NCBI RefSeq assembly: GCF_905163445.1
Contig: NC_053180.1
Coordinates: forward strand, 19,706,701-19,770,700
From: Pararge aegeria
Lineage: Eukaryota; Arthropoda; Insecta; Lepidoptera; Nymphalidae
Direction: 5' to 3'
DNA: 64,000 nucleotides
Shown here one piece after another: positions 12,798 to 24,297 of the stretch (position 1 is its first letter; every line of letters begins with the position of its first letter). The translations under genes and the position numbers were made by a program. The notes under the pieces are model-generated. The model was not told where the DNA came from. It did no database searches and saw only the letters and a program-made list of their open reading frames with translations.

Positions 12798-12851
12798 CAA
12801 TGGGAAAATATAACCACTCGAATAGACTATTTTAACACACAAAAGGTCAGT

Positions 12852-12865
12852 GAATGCCATGGTAA
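12852..12865 (+). promoter_or_regulatory. X-box-like RFX site upstream of CFAP298
   Basis: AATGCCATGGTAAC matches the palindromic RFX X-box (GTTRCC-N0-3-GGYAAC) at 12 of 14 positions, with a perfect GGTAAC right half. It sits 134 bp before the CFAP298 ATG, in the short unique stretch left between a SINE (ending near 12797) and the gene. An extra half-site AGCAAC is at 12902..12907. Cilium genes are typically driven by RFX factors through X-boxes at this distance. The match is visible; regulation is inferred. Confidence 0.55.
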
Positions 12866-12998
12866 CACAAATGTCTTGTCAATATAATATCTCGTATCTA
12901 TAGCAACCGCATGTTTCATTTGATCAATGTAACTTAACTTATTTATTGTGCTAAACTTTATATTCACAAAGGCTTTAAATAAACGCAAATAAAGTAAA

Positions 12999-13205
12999 AT
13001 GGTGATTCTTCACGTCAAAAGAGGTGATGAAAGTCAATTTTTATATGAAACCAATGTTAGCAACTCGGTCGACGAAGTTGTTAAGGACATAGTGGCAATA
13101 TTCAACGGGAGACTTAAAGTGGATCGACTTTGCTATGAAATAGAGGAACTACAGAAGCACGGTACATTTCTACCGCCAGAGATGCAAGGCTTAACGGAGG
13201 AACAG
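12999..13205 (+). CDS. CFAP298: CFAP298 exon 1 (69 codons)
   Basis: Encodes the N-terminal ubiquitin-like part from MVILHVKRGD to MQGLTEEQ. The exon ends at CAG|GTAATC. Reading through the donor hits a stop within six codons, so splicing is required. The ATG follows AAGTAAA and is the first in frame with the family N-terminus. Confidence 0.93.
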
Positions 13206-16200
13206 GTAATCTTTGACAATTGAGGCTAAGCGCATGCTGCTTGTGCTCATGTGCTCTGTGCTTATTTGCCATCGTATCGATGGCAAATAAGCACAGAGCA
13301 TAGAATAGTTAAGAATTGACAGGGCACTGCAGTAGATGCATGGTTATCTATATATACATAATTCTACTGTATGACGCTGAACTCCTTCTTAACGGCTTGA
13401 CCGATTGAAATGTTTTTTTTTATGCGTTTGGATGGCACCCTGGATGGTTTAGATTTACAAATCAGCCCGACATATGGCGCTGCAGTTGGTATCTAGGTTA
13501 TTTATCTATACTGCAACTAAACGGCTGATTTATTCCTGTACGAGTCTGATTTAAAAAAATCTTTTAGTGTTGCATAGCACTATCGGAGTATATATATACG
13601 CTGAGACTAATAGGAGTATAGCACTAACGATGAATATTTCCAAATCGGGTTTTTTTTTTCCTTTTGAGAGCTTACGCTACTTGCGTTGCGTAAACGGTTA
13701 AAGTTACGATAAAATCATGTATATTGGATAGAAGCAGGCGTTACTTTGCAGAAATCCATGATATATATAATGAATATTAAGCCGCTAAAAGCAGGAGAAT
13801 CTGTATGGTGCAATTTATAATTTCTCCAATCCTTATACTCCACACCAAATCTTCTTCAATGTTCAGCAATGTACCCTTTCTTCGCTCCGAAACCGGAGCA
13901 TCCTCAGGAGATTTTGACTTTACAGTGAATGATTGTTAAGTCAACATTTACTCGACTCAAGCGATTGACTCCACTGCCCTACTGCTCCTCTGTCATGACT
14001 GCCCGCGATTTCTTCTGAGTGGACTTCAGAATTGGGTCTAAAGATTTGGGTCTAAATTTAATTGCTGAAAACGCACATAACTCCGTAAAGTTAGAAGTGC
14101 GTGCTTCTGAAAGGGGGCGACGTCTTAATCATAAGGCTATTACCTTTTTTTTAATATATTAATCAAGATTATATTAAATTCGATGGTAGCAATCAAGTTC
14201 AACAATAGACAGTGAACCGCGTCCAGTTTTAATATCGTAACCTATTACCCACTTGGCTGTACAAAAAGAATTGGCTAAATACTGTACTGTGAGTATAAGT
14301 TTACAAATGGATTACAGACAGGTAGTACTGCTTAATTAACATCAAATGGCAGTGGGGTGGTCACGTTTGTGGACCGAAGGGTGTTGGAGCCGGATGTTCC
14401 TCGAGTGAAGCCCAGATTATAACCATTATATAGACGGTTAAAACGTATTTCTCAGATAACGGAACTAAAACTGGAAGATCCATGGGCCAAGCGTTGTGCT
14501 CCAACTGGCTATGTAGAAGCCAAGGACGAGATGGGACGACGTTGTGGTTTGGCCCCGCCACCTAACCTTCAAGCGGTATTGGCTAAAGCAGCTGAAACTG
14601 CTAAAGAGTACATTAGCAAGAAACATGTAAGACACTTTATTTTTCCCCAAGACGTACAGATGTTGGTGTTAGAGTTTGTATGACGTATATGTTCATTTTT
14701 GTGTGTTAGAGAAGGGTTACACCCTTCTCTAACTAGCTTTTTTATTCTAACGTAACAATATTTCAATTAATCGAAAATCAGTAGTAGTACGAATATAGCT
14801 TTGTGGCTGTATACTATATCGTTAGGAATCCAGCTAATAGTTAGAATTAATTCCTGGCACAGCTTAGTCTTTAAAATGTAACCAGCCACGACCGAACACT
14901 CCCACCATACAGGCTATAAGAGTAAACTGACAATTTGCATACGTTTTTTACGTAGAGATATATTAGAATTACGGTTTATATTGAGGTTTTGGTACTGCAT
15001 AAAAGCAGATAATTCCGCTTAAAAAAAAGCTAAAGCTGCAGATAAATTTAATACGAAATTTTGTCAGATATTTGGCAAATTCCTCGAGCAACTTTCGAAA
15101 GAATTGCACAGTCCAACCGAATCGTGCGAAACGGAACTTGGCAAGATTTATAACAACGCAAGTTTCTGCTCGAATAATGAATTAAAGTGCGAATTTATTC
15201 GCTTTAAATAAAAGAATCAGAACAATTACGTCATTACTTAATTTACCTATTAGATTAATTGCTTTAATCAATTTTATTTTGGTATTTGATTTGTAAAGTA
15301 AGATTAAACGTAGTAATTTGCTGTTAATTATTTATTTTCGTTGATTCCTTTACGTTAAAAGCTTACTTGCAGTAGAAGAAAAATGTACTCAAAAAATGCA
15401 ATCGTACCAACTAATAACTCGGAAAGCACCATATCGTTTGTTCATTTAGACTTGGATTATATTATATTCATTGCAGTTTTCAGTATATTCACTTAATATT
15501 GTAAGAAACTTAACGCATAAATTTACGCATATTGCTTCAGAAAATTATTTCAAAATTTTCTCTGGTCTGGTCTGGTCTGATGGGAGGCTTTGGCCTTAGC
15601 TAGCTACCTTAAAGACAAGACATTTAGTGATTTAGCGTTCTAGTATGATGCGACATACGAACCGATTAAGTCAGCCCGCTACCCTCTTAGACTGCTTCAT
15701 CACGTCCCATCAGGTGATATTGCAGTCAAGGACTAACTTGATTTAAAAAAGCCCTTTTATATACAACGTGTAAAGGAATCACCAAAAAAAATTAAAGGAT
15801 GCATATGTATATTTCATTACGAATCACTCTGTAAAAATATTAAATCAAAATAAGCAAATTTATTTTTCCATACAAATGAATTCAAAACATTTTAAGTGTT
15901 AACTTATGACAATCCTATTGAAGATAAAAGACCGAGACGCGCATAGTATCTACGTAATAAAGTGTACCTAAACCGTACCTAATAAAGTGACAGGAGTCAC
16001 ATGATTTTAATTTGCATGTCATGTTAAGGCTGTATCTGATTTTTTTCAGTATTAGATTTCCGGTTTGATAGATAAGTCTTAGAGACAGTAAATAATGTAC
16101 CATTAAAGTCTGTGAAGCATTATTTCGGTTTTCATTTACACGTTGTTTATCTCCCTGAATTATGTTCGCACTTTTTCGGGTTAAAAATATGTGGATTTTA

Positions 16201-17014
16201 TAATATAAACTAGTTTGGATATATGATAAATACATTTCCAGGTAAATCTATACAAGTGTTTAACCCAGAAAGATGTATCAAAGGCCCTCGATGAGCTTAG
16301 AGGAGCTACTAAGATCGTATTTCCAGCGGGCCTGCCGCCTCACGATCCTGTTCGTATGGAATTAGACAATGTTGAAGACCTATCTGGTACCCAGGCTTCC
16401 AAGGAGGTCATTGATCCCGCGAGAGCTTGCCTATGGGCTTGTGGGAAGAAACTACTGAACGGAAATAAGATTAGTGACCATCTTGGTAAGTTTTTCAATT
16501 ATTATGATTAGACCTAGGTAAGCATTAAAGTGACATTAAAGGTGAAAATCCTCCTCTGTTGCCAATTATATAAAAAATTAAAGTTAGGCAGTGCTTTTGT
16601 GCATGTATGAAGTGCACACACCTACGTGCTGAGTTTCGAACCCGGTCCCCCGACAGTAAAAGTCAGAGTCCTACCTACTGGGCTATCACCGCTTCAATCT
16701 TGCTTTAACTGTGTTTAAATCATGAAAACTGCTTTAAAATGACTAAATTTATTTAAGGTAACAATGATAAGACCAAGGTAACAGTGAAACTCTGCTCCTC
16801 ATCCGAGGGTGCTCCAGGAAGGGAGCCGATCATGACTGAAGATGACAGGAAGCAGCTTATGCTCCAGGCTTATAGGAAACAGGAGGAGTGGAAGAAATTG
16901 GAGCAGGACGATGATGACCACTATCTGAATTCCAAATGGGCTGATGGGCAGGACATGAAGCGACAGTTCCACGGTCTCAATAACATATCTTGGAAACCCG
17001 TTATGAAGCAATAG
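12999..17014 (+). CDS. CFAP298: Cilia and flagella associated protein 298, four exons, complete
   Basis: Spliced CDS 12999..13205, 14456..14626, 16242..16485, 16758..17014; every intron is GT-AG and the phases (0, 0, 1) join without a stop to give 292 codons, close to the roughly 290 residues I recall for the vertebrate protein. The product starts MVILHVKRGDESQFL and contains YNGRL-like FNGRLKVDRLC, FLPPEMQGLTEEQ, PWAKRC, FPAGLPPHDPVRMEL, EDLSGTQ, GAPGREPIM, RKQLMLQAYRKQEE, DDDDHYLNSKWAD and a final FHGLNNISWKP. These match the C21orf59/Kurly family along its whole length. Family knowledge: a cytoplasmic factor needed for dynein-arm assembly, ciliary motility and planar cell polarity; in insects probably sperm flagella and mechanosensory cilia. 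The neighbouring exons at 12162 and 41927 are on the other strand and appear to bracket it. An X-box-like motif lies upstream. No frameshift or missing block was seen. Confidence 0.95.
13252..13300. repeat. Perfect palindrome, 23-bp arms, CFAP298 intron 1
   Basis: TGCTCTGTGCTTATTTGCCA arm 13252..13274, 3-nt loop TAT, exact complement 13278..13300. It starts 46 bp after the exon 1 donor. Confidence 0.92.
13347..13496 (+). mobile_element. Short Helitron-like element in CFAP298 intron 1
   Basis: TCTATATATACATAATTCTA start, ACGGCTTGACCGATTGAAAT, GGCACCCTGGATGGTTTAGA, ends GGTATCTAG. Sister of 30833..30976, which ends GGGTCTGCTAG|T. About 150 bp each. Confidence 0.55.
13721..13947 (-). repeat. 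Family H copy in CFAP298 intron 1
   Basis: ATATTGGATAGAAGCAGGCG to the terminal hairpin TTGACTTTACAGT-GAATG-ATTGTTAAGTCAA (13914..13944). Confidence 0.7.
14456..14626 (+). CDS. CFAP298: CFAP298 exon 2 (57 codons)
   Basis: Acceptor TATTTCTCAG|ATAACG and donor CAT|GTAAGA, phase 0 at both ends. Reads ITELKLEDPWAKRCAPTGYV and ends in AKEYISKKH, matching the family block that follows the N-terminal domain. A decayed RTE LINE piece lies just upstream of the acceptor at 14340..14425. Confidence 0.93.
15553..15752 (+). mobile_element. SINE family 3, head missing, in CFAP298 intron 2
   Basis: TTTTCTCTGGTCTGGTCTGG and GTCAGCCCGCTACCCTCTTA, ending GGACTAACTTGATTTAAAAA. Confidence 0.7.
15790..16065 (+). 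mobile_element. SINE family 5 body in CFAP298 intron 2
   Basis: TTTATTTTTCCATACAAATG, TGACAATCCTATTGAAGATA, CATGTTAAGGCTGTATCTGA; no tRNA-like head. The 106-codon minus-strand frame across it is not a gene. Confidence 0.65.
16242..16485 (+). CDS. CFAP298: CFAP298 exon 3 (81 codons plus 1 base)
   Basis: Acceptor ACATTTCCAG|GTAAAT and donor CTTG|GTAAGT, entering in phase 0 and leaving in phase 1. Encodes VNLYKCLTQKDVSKALDELR, then the conserved IVFPAGLPPHDPVRMEL and EDLSGTQ segments, the most strongly conserved part of the family. Confidence 0.95.
16600..16692 (-). mobile_element. SINE family 1 head fragment in CFAP298 intron 3
   Basis: TTTCGAACCCGGTCCCC and CTACTGGGCTATCACCGCTT are the inverted tRNA-like head. 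It occupies a third of the 272-bp intron. A similar inverted head is at 14062..14145 in intron 1. Confidence 0.65.
16758..17014 (+). CDS. CFAP298: CFAP298 exon 4, C-terminus and stop
   Basis: Acceptor TTTATTTAAG|GTAACA. The G left by exon 3 completes a glycine codon and the reading is GNNDKTKVTVKL, GAPGREPIM, DDDDHYLNSKWAD and FHGLNNISWKPVMKQ, then TAG. The acceptor has a weak pyrimidine tract, but the phase and the family match settle it. Intron 3 is only 272 bp. Confidence 0.94.
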
Positions 17015-17144
17015 ATTATTTGTCTTTTAGTGCCTTTGAAGTGTGGATTTGCTTTGTGCCTTTCAATTTAGTTGCTACAGTAGAAGTTTTAACTCTATAT
17101 GTTTAAAAGTTAAAAGAACCTTAAACTATGTTTTGTTTGTGTTA

Positions 17145-17154
17145 AATAAATAAA
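17145..17154 (+). terminator. Polyadenylation signal of CFAP298
   Basis: Two overlapping AATAAA hexamers (17145..17150 and 17149..17154) lie about 130 bp after the stop codon, followed by a TGTGATTTGT stretch of the kind found downstream of cleavage sites. No other hexamer lies nearer the stop. Confidence 0.7.
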
Positions 17155-17849
17155 TGTGATTTGTAGCATTCATGTTATACATTTTATTTATAATGGATAC
17201 ATTTCAGTTTTAAATTTATAAAAAAAAAAACATATATTTACTGTACAATTATCTGAAATAATGTACTTAGAACATTTGTTTTAAAACGGATTTAGATAAC
17301 TGGCACATTGATCTGTGATTAGTATTTTTATGTTTTGCTTAGGCAAATAGAAATTGGGTAAATAATAATTATAATGAGAATTTATATATCAAATGAAAAA
17401 CCCAATACAATTCTTGGCTTGAATGGGTAATCAAACCCACGACCCCGTATTCAGTAGTCGATCATGCTAATCACTAGACAATGCGGTCAATATATCATTT
17501 ATTATTATTCATCATCAATCTATTACCAGCGCACAAGATTGGGCGTCAGAGTGATTACGTATCTCGCGTCAGGCTTGCGACATGCGTGAATCTTGCAATC
17601 ACGGCTCACTGCTCACGTCACTTTTCCATACAATAATGACAGTGTATAGTCAGTACATATTTGAAAATTTAATGTACTTTCATAAAAACATTTCTAAATT
17701 TACGAAAAAATCTGACTGCAATAATTTAAACATTAGAAGTAAGAATAAACTTACAGTGCAATTTACTAGGTTACATAAAATTCATAATTCGTTTAAAGGA
17801 AATTGCATACAATTCTTCAATTAACTACCTTGGAGATGTCTCTTAAAAA

Positions 17850-18186
17850 GTTCAAAGTTTGTATTAAACGTAAGCTTATAGAAAAGTCCTATTAGAGTAT
17901 AAAGGACTATGTAATCGATAAAAAAGCTTGGGTGTGAATTATTGCTCTAACCAGGTTACTCTTCTAATAATTTAAAATGACATTGTGAGATGGTGATAAC
18001 AAAAAAACACCCGGCTAAGTTTATTGTGGGCTTCTTCTTAGACCAGGACGCGTTTGGAACCCTCGTAGCTTTAGTTTTAAGTTTACGAATGTGGTTATCG
18101 CCATCATCTCACTACCGTGTAATTCTTATGTACGCATCAAAAGTGCCACCTATGGGCATATTTGAATAAAGATATTTTTGACTTTG
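17850..18186 (+). mobile_element. LINE 3' end, TTGACT-tailed family
   Basis: Shares long blocks with 26010..26346 and 42436..42613: GATAAAAAAGCTTGGGTGTG, TTCTTCTTAGACCAGGACGC, TTTGGAACCCTCGTAGCTTT. Ends ATATTTTTGACTTTGAA. Only 3' UTR-like sequence; no ORF. Confidence 0.7.
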
Positions 18187-18264
18187 AATTAAACAAAAGT
18201 GACGTGAGACAGCAGTGATTGCAAGATTTACGCCTGTTGCAAGTCTGTCGCTAAAAACGTAATC

Positions 18265-18487
18265 ATCCTGCTGGTCTCCTTTCAGAATGAGTAGTCCACG
18301 CTGGCCAATTACAGATTGGTAGACTTTACACGCATTGCGAAAGTTATAGAGAACTCATGGGCATGCAGGTTTCCTCACAGTGTTTTTCTTCACCTCAAAT
18401 TAAAAACTCACATAGCTCACATAGTGACCGAAGTCGGTCTTCATGAAAGGGGGGCCGATGTCCTAACCACTTGTCTATCACTGCTTC
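18265..18487 (-). mobile_element. SINE family 1, inverted, partial
   Basis: GTAGTCCACGCTGGCCAATT, GCATGCAGGTTTCCTCACAG, ending at the head complement TATCACTGCTTCACC. The tail part is missing. Confidence 0.7.
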
Positions 18488-18720
18488 ACCTATAGCACCT
18501 TATTCACTGACAATAAAACATGCAACTTTTCACTCCGCTGAACCGAAAAACAATAAGTTGATAATTAATCGAAGCATTACTTCCGCTCGCCGGACACAGT
18601 TTGTATATGAAATTTGCATCGTTAATTAAAAGACTATCGAATAATCATTTCATATTATTTTCGCAGTCTACAATAGTACAGGTGGAGAGTTTCTGAGCAA
18701 TGATGAATTTATAGAGTAAA

Positions 18721-19011
18721 CTAGCTGACACCAGCGAATCCCGCCCGGGAATTCTATTTATTTATTATTAAAGTACTATAAAAATGTGAATGAGAACATA
18801 TGCTACAAGAAGTGAACAAAGAAAAGCTTATCTCTGTAACAGATCTCTTCCAGCTACCCCAGTTGGAAGAGATCGCTTACTTCCCGGGATAAAAGTAGCC
18901 TATGTGCTATTCCAAACTACAAACTATCTCTGTAACAAATTTCAGCTAAATCGGTTCAATCGTTGCGACGTGATTGAGTAACAAACATACATTCTTTCGC
19001 CTTTATAATAT
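18721..19011 (-). mobile_element. Helitron-like element, inverted
   Basis: CTAGCTGACACCAGCGAATC at 18721 to TTTATAATATT near 19011; GCGAATCCCGCCCGGG resembles the 3' hairpin. A second inverted 3' end (CTAGCTTCTACCCGCGAATT) follows directly at 19013, so two elements abut. It contains the 11-bp inverted pair GATCTCTTCCA/TGGAAGAGATC. Confidence 0.6.
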
Positions 19012-19248
19012 TCTAGCTTCTACCCGCGAATTGGGTCTAAAGCTTCGCTCGCTAACAATTTTAACATGGGAACTTTTTGACAGATCGGTATAGAAAGGTA
19101 TTTTATGGAGGCCTTTTTATATAGGTACTCAATTAATGTCGTATGTCCATTACAGTGCTGCATGAATTTACCATTTCAATTTCAATTTATTCAGCACAAT
19201 CCGTAATGTTACATTTATAATATAATATTTAAAATAAATATAATCATA

Positions 19249-19693
19249 CTAGCTGTTGCCCGCGACTTCGTCTGCGTTTGATTTTGTTTTTTGATGTGTC
19301 ATTAAATTTGTTGTAGATCTAAAAAAAATTAAAGTATTCAGTATCGCTAAACCTTAAATGAGTTTGCTGCTGTCCGCTGAGGAGTTCTGTCCTCTATCTC
19401 CACAGACAGTATCAACCACAGTTTGGGCAAAATTAGACACATATTATAACCTCTATAGTACAAAAATAATTATTTAAATGGGTTATAATTTGTCGGAGTT
19501 TTGGTGTAAAATCGTCAAACACTCATCCCCTCTCCCAAAGGAACCGAGCTTAATGTCGGGATAAAAAGTATCCTATATTACTTCTAATATTTCCAAGAAT
19601 ATGTGTACAAAGTTACATGAGGATCGGTTAAGTAGTTTTTGCGTGAAAGTGTAACAAAAAAACTTACTTTCACATTTAAAATATTAGTAAGGA
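19249..19693 (-). mobile_element. Helitron-like element, inverted
   Basis: CTAG-CTGTTGCCCGCGACTT (3' end, inverted) at 19249 to AATATTAGTAAGGA at 19693; flanks A and T. Internal AAATCGTCAAACACTCATC and CGAGCTTAATGTCGGG match 41249. Confidence 0.75.
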
Positions 19694-20009
19694 TAATGTA
19701 ACGTATGTGCACCCAGTTTTTAAATTAAATAATACTATGAATTTCCAAAACACAAGTAAGACATCGTATAGTACGGAAACCGATTTTAATGGGGATGCTC
19801 AATATCAAAATAAATATTAACATCAAAATAAATATTTACTGAATAAGTGAAAAGCTAAGTATTTTTTTTATATTTCATTAAATTCATTTTTATTTTCAGT
19901 GCTCCGAATAAAATCTGGCAAATGGTTAAATATTTTTATTGATATTGCGTATAGACTTTGCTTGTGGAGTGCTAATTGTGAATTGGTTGCGTGCATTTTT
20001 TCACCCTTA

Positions 20010-20212
20010 ATGGCTTTCCTACTCACCTTGACTGCAATTTCACATGGGAAGTGATGTTGCAGTCTAACCGGCTAACCCGATTAGGGGGGCGAGTTAAAGA
20101 TCCCACATCTTTAACTCGCCCCCCTAATCGGGTTCTATGCGACATCGTACCGGAACGCTAAATTGCTTAGCGGGCCGACTTTGTTGGTAGGACTAACACC
20201 TGAGCCCGGCCA
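20010..20212 (-). mobile_element. SINE family 3, inverted, carrying a palindrome
   Basis: CTTGACTGCAATTTCACATG and GTACCGGAACGCTAAATTGC flank the 28-bp palindrome at 20074..20134, which replaces the family's middle. Confidence 0.65.
20074..20134. repeat. Perfect palindrome, 28-bp arms, inside a SINE
   Basis: Arms 20074..20101 and 20107..20134 (AACCCGATTAGGGGGGCGAG type), loop CCCAC. Confidence 0.92.
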
Positions 20213-20535
20213 AAGTAAGCAAAAATAAGCAATGTCTGTAACTGGTTTCCCTGCAGATTTCTTTATTTATAATGGGTTTGTTTTGATAATGTGGCGTAGC
20301 TAAAACGTAGATTTAATCGTAGCTCATTGTCTACGCCCATTAAATGATTGTAGCCACTAGTAGTTACCATTTTAACTAACCAGGTCTCACGACATTCCGG
20401 GTACAAATCCCGGGTCAGACCGATAATAATTGTGAGGTATTTTTCAGTCTTAATATTTTTGTTTTGAATCTTACATTTTTTCAAAATTCTAAAACGTTAT
20501 TTAAAGTAGGCTTACTCTATAAGCACTTTTAAATC

Positions 20536-20615
20536 GTTAGGTTTGTAGTAACTCTGCCACTGGTTTGGCACAGATTGGCTACGGAGAAGAAGCTGGCGAG
20601 GAACGCAGCAGTATT
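20536..20615 (-). mobile_element. Short LINE 3' UTR fragment (family of 45530)
   Basis: TTTGTAGTAACTCTGCCACT and GGAGAAGAAGCTGGCGAGGA mark a diverged copy of the shared 3' UTR. Nothing coding remains. Confidence 0.6.
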
Positions 20616-21208
20616 TTACCTTAGTTTGCTTTGCAGAGTAATCTCGCTGTAATAGATGGATATTAACACATATTTTTAAACTTATTAATTCGTTGATCCC
20701 AAATTGTAAATCTTATTATTAAAGAATATGTGCCATGAGCCCACCAAACCGTATTATAGCCGCGCTGTGGATCAGTGCTCTAGTATCCCACCTCATATAA
20801 GAGAGGAAAAAATGTTTATTTTCGTACTTTGAAGATTTAGATTTTAACGTTATAATGAACCACAATTTACCGTTATTGTCATACACGTAACTCATTACAC
20901 GACAGTTAACCTCAATTTCAATATAAATAATATTTTCATAAGCTTCCCCACGTTTTACATTGTCACTGAACCATGGAATTATAGATCCTAGATGTCGCAT
21001 ACATTTTGGCAGAATTTTACTATTCTATTTGCTCAAATTTTCCATATCGTCGCATAGTTAAAAATATCAAATCAAATGAGCATAGTTTGTTAAGAGATAA
21101 CATTGCTTTCTCTTTATAATACATTAAAATCGCACGATAAACCCGTCCTTGTGTTGAAAATTAAGGTTTTTCTGAGAAACTCGTTGAATTTATTACTTGC
21201 ATCGTATA

Positions 21209-21580
21209 ATAGCTATTGCCCGCGACTTCGTCCGCCCTTATATTGGCGGATATCATTTATTTTTCTGGAATAAATTGCATCCTATGGCAGTAATAATTAT
21301 GTAAACTATTTGTATGCAAAATATAATCAAGGTAAGTGAAGTGGCAAAGGAAACAAATGCTATTTTATTAAATACCTCGGTAAACTTTTACATGCAGCTT
21401 TTTCAGTGAATGTATTAGATATACTATATTATATGGGATAAATTTATACCATTCCCATCTCCAGGTTGCGAGCTATATGTGTGCCAAATTTCATCAAGAT
21501 TGGTTTAACGGTTGAGACGAACGTAGGTAACAAACCAACAAATATACACCAATACTTCAACATTTATAATATTATTATGG
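21209..21580 (-). mobile_element. Helitron-like element, inverted, 3' terminus mutated
   Basis: TAGCTATTGCCCGCGACTTC to CATTTATAATATTATTATGG; GATTGGTTTAACGGTTGAGA inside is the usual 5' region read backwards. The terminal CTAG has become ATAG-like. Confidence 0.6.
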
Positions 21581-22374
21581 GATTGAGTGTATCTAGCAGT
21601 TATTAACTACAAGAATTTACTAACTAACTTGAAGAGGGTTACTCTTCAAAAAGGATGAAGTTAAATTCTACACATATCTTAACATAATGCTATTACGTCA
21701 TATATATATATCGTATATATGTCGTATAACATAATATATTACGTCAGCAAGTTTTACAGTTACTTGGCAATCCGGTTGCATAGTTTAAGTTTTAGTCAAA
21801 ACAAGCAGTTATTATTGGTTATAACTTCCAATTCTCAAGAACATTTATTAGACAATGTAACTAAAACTTCTTGGAACAAATCGGAAGTTCGAGTAAAAAT
21901 TACTCAAGCGATAGTTAAGAAAATTGTACGCTAAAGATCTCTTCCAGTAATTTCTACTTCCGCGCCTATTCATTCGACGCTTTCATAATTACGTTCCTCA
22001 TTAGCGGCGGGATATATCCGGGCACATCCGGGTGTAACCGGTTGCGGTTGATTACAGGTATTACAGCTGTAATCCCGTGATGAATGCAGTCGGAGCCACG
22101 TCGTGTAGTAATGCGGCTCGGAACACTTAAATAAGTAGATCAAGGCCGTTAGTACGATTTTGTTATTGAAATAATTTTTACTCACAAAAGAACGGTATAT
22201 TTTTTTTATTTTCTACTAGGTGCTGCCTGCGTTCTTTCTCTGCGTTTATCACGTTTTTTTATAATCCCGTGGGAACCGTTTGTTTTCCTGGGACCATCTG
22301 GAACCTGGCATAGTCCTTTCAACAAAATTTTATACCAAAAATAGTTTTTTAAATTTTAACCAAAAAAGTAAATC

Positions 22375-22663
22375 GGGCGCAACGTTGAGCGCTGTTAATT
22401 TAAGTAGGAGGTCCGGGGTTCGATTCCCGGGAGGGGCAATTTAGGAATTTATACTTTCCGAATTTATACTTTGGCCGTGGCTAGTTACCACCCTACCGAC
22501 AAAGACGTGCCGCTAAGCGATTTAGTGTTCCGGTGCGATTTCGCGTAGAAACCGATTAGGGGTATGACTACCGTACTTGCTAACAGGTTAGCCCGCTACT
22601 ATCTTAGACTGCATCATCACTTACTACCAGGTGCAGTTAAGGGCTAACTTGTAGAGGAATAAA
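22375..22663 (+). mobile_element. tRNA-derived SINE (family 3), best copy
   Basis: TTGAGCGCTGTTAATTTAAG, box B GGGGTTCGATTCCCGGGAGG, body GACAAAGACGTGCCGCTAAG and ACAGGTTAGCCCGCTACTAT, end GGCTAACTTGTAGAGGAATA. About 290 bp. The commonest SINE in this window. Confidence 0.8.
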
Positions 22664-23190
22664 AATGAGTTACTTAATTAGGGCGTCAAGCAAAAAACAA
22701 ACAAAAAGACAAATAACATTTTTATTAAGTATTTCACTACGAGTCCCTAAGTAGTACCGAAATGATGGTGGAATCTAAGATGGTATCGGGTAAACATGTT
22801 AGGGTTATACCAGTTATATTAAACCTGTACATTTAATGCGTCGTACTGCAACGCAAATCGCTTGGCAGCACTTATATGTTGGTTGGGAAGTAGCCACGAC
22901 CAAAATCTCACATCAGAGAAATAGGTATCTGTACTTGTAGAAACTAATTACTTGTTTGTCTTATAACTGATTATGATGCAGTGTTAAATGGAAGAGAACT
23001 AACATACCCCTAATAGGTAAGTTTGCTACAATCTTGGACTGCAGTATCACTAATTTGTCGTGAAACACTTGCCGCTAAGCGATTTAGTGTTAAGGTACGA
23101 TGACGCGCAGAAACCGATTAGGGGTACTTATGAGTTAAATATAACTGCCGTACTTTTCAACAGGTTAGCTCGCTACCATTTTAAACTGAA

Positions 23191-23938
23191 AATTTTTGGT
23201 AAAATAAAAAAAAAACAGTCAATGAAAATATTCTGACCTATCCTGAATAAAAACTGACATTATTACGTACATCATTACGAGCAAACATTTCCATAATTAT
23301 GTTTTATATTTAAACTTATAAGCATTATGATATAATATATAATAATCTTTATTTACAGACATTACATCAATTTCTAAAAAAGTTAATAAAATAAAAATAA
23401 TCTAAAATTGCATCAGGTACTTATAATAGACCTATAAGTTATTTCAAAAAACAAAAGCCCACCCAGTTTAAACGGCTTATAGATACAGAAACAGACAAGC
23501 ATTTTGAAATGATACGATTATAACACATTTTGACCAAGTTACTGTACAAATGAAGTTACGTAAAATATAGAGTTTTATTATAAAATTTCTAGTTTTAAAA
23601 TTATAAAAACTCTACTAGCATAAGGCATAAAGTAATGCATAAACAAAACTACATTAACTTTTGCCTGCAAAATTCTTACTGCATACGTGGACAGCACTGT
23701 AAAATACCAGCGCAGCATTTTCTTCCGCAAAATAATTGTATTTATACGCTGAACTGAAATTCGTAAACCCATATTTCCAGTCTCTTTACTTTTCTATGAA
23801 AAGCGGTGAATTAATGTTTCACAAGCTTTACACTTGCGGTTAATTTAGCTGAACAACAAATTAAAATTAGATACTTGGTTATATTTCCAAAATTAGTTCA
23901 TATTGTTTGCGGGATTTTAATTGGGCTTTTATATTATA
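23191..23938. other. No recognised feature
   Basis: AT-rich DNA; a 64-codon minus frame at 23578 lacks any motif. Similarly empty: 28911..29831 (apart from a Helitron 3' end CAGCTAGT at 29533) and 30977..31771. Confidence 0.4.
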
Positions 23939-23976
23939 CTAGTTATTGCATCCGATTTCGTTCGTGTCGACTTTTG

Positions 23977-24205
23977 ATTGGATAGAAGCAGGCGATACTT
24001 TGCGAAATTCCATGATAGGCACATTATGAAAATCAAGCTTAATTTGCTATGCTCCGCGAAAAGCAGGAGAATCTGTATGGTTTTATAATTTATTAAATTT
24101 TTATACTCCACACAAAACAGATCTTCGGCAATGTACCCTCTATGCACGTTTCGCTCCGAAACCAGAGTATCCTCAGGAGATGCTGACTTTACAATAAATA
24201 ATCTT
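23977..24205 (-). repeat. Family H copy
   Basis: ATTGGATAGAAGCAGGCGAT to GACTTTACAATAAATAATC. The terminal hairpin is half lost. It follows a 28-bp inverted Helitron 3' end at 23939. Confidence 0.7.
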
Positions 24206-24297
24206 GCGTGGAGTATGTTTGGTATAGAGTGGAGTTATTAAAATTAAAAATAACATCTCTTAAGATTGAGGGTAACGTGATAGCTGCTTTACTTCTA

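Noticed and set aside
15915..16235. 106-codon minus-strand frame inside CFAP298 intron 2
   Set aside because: Covers a SINE family 5 body and has no coding features.
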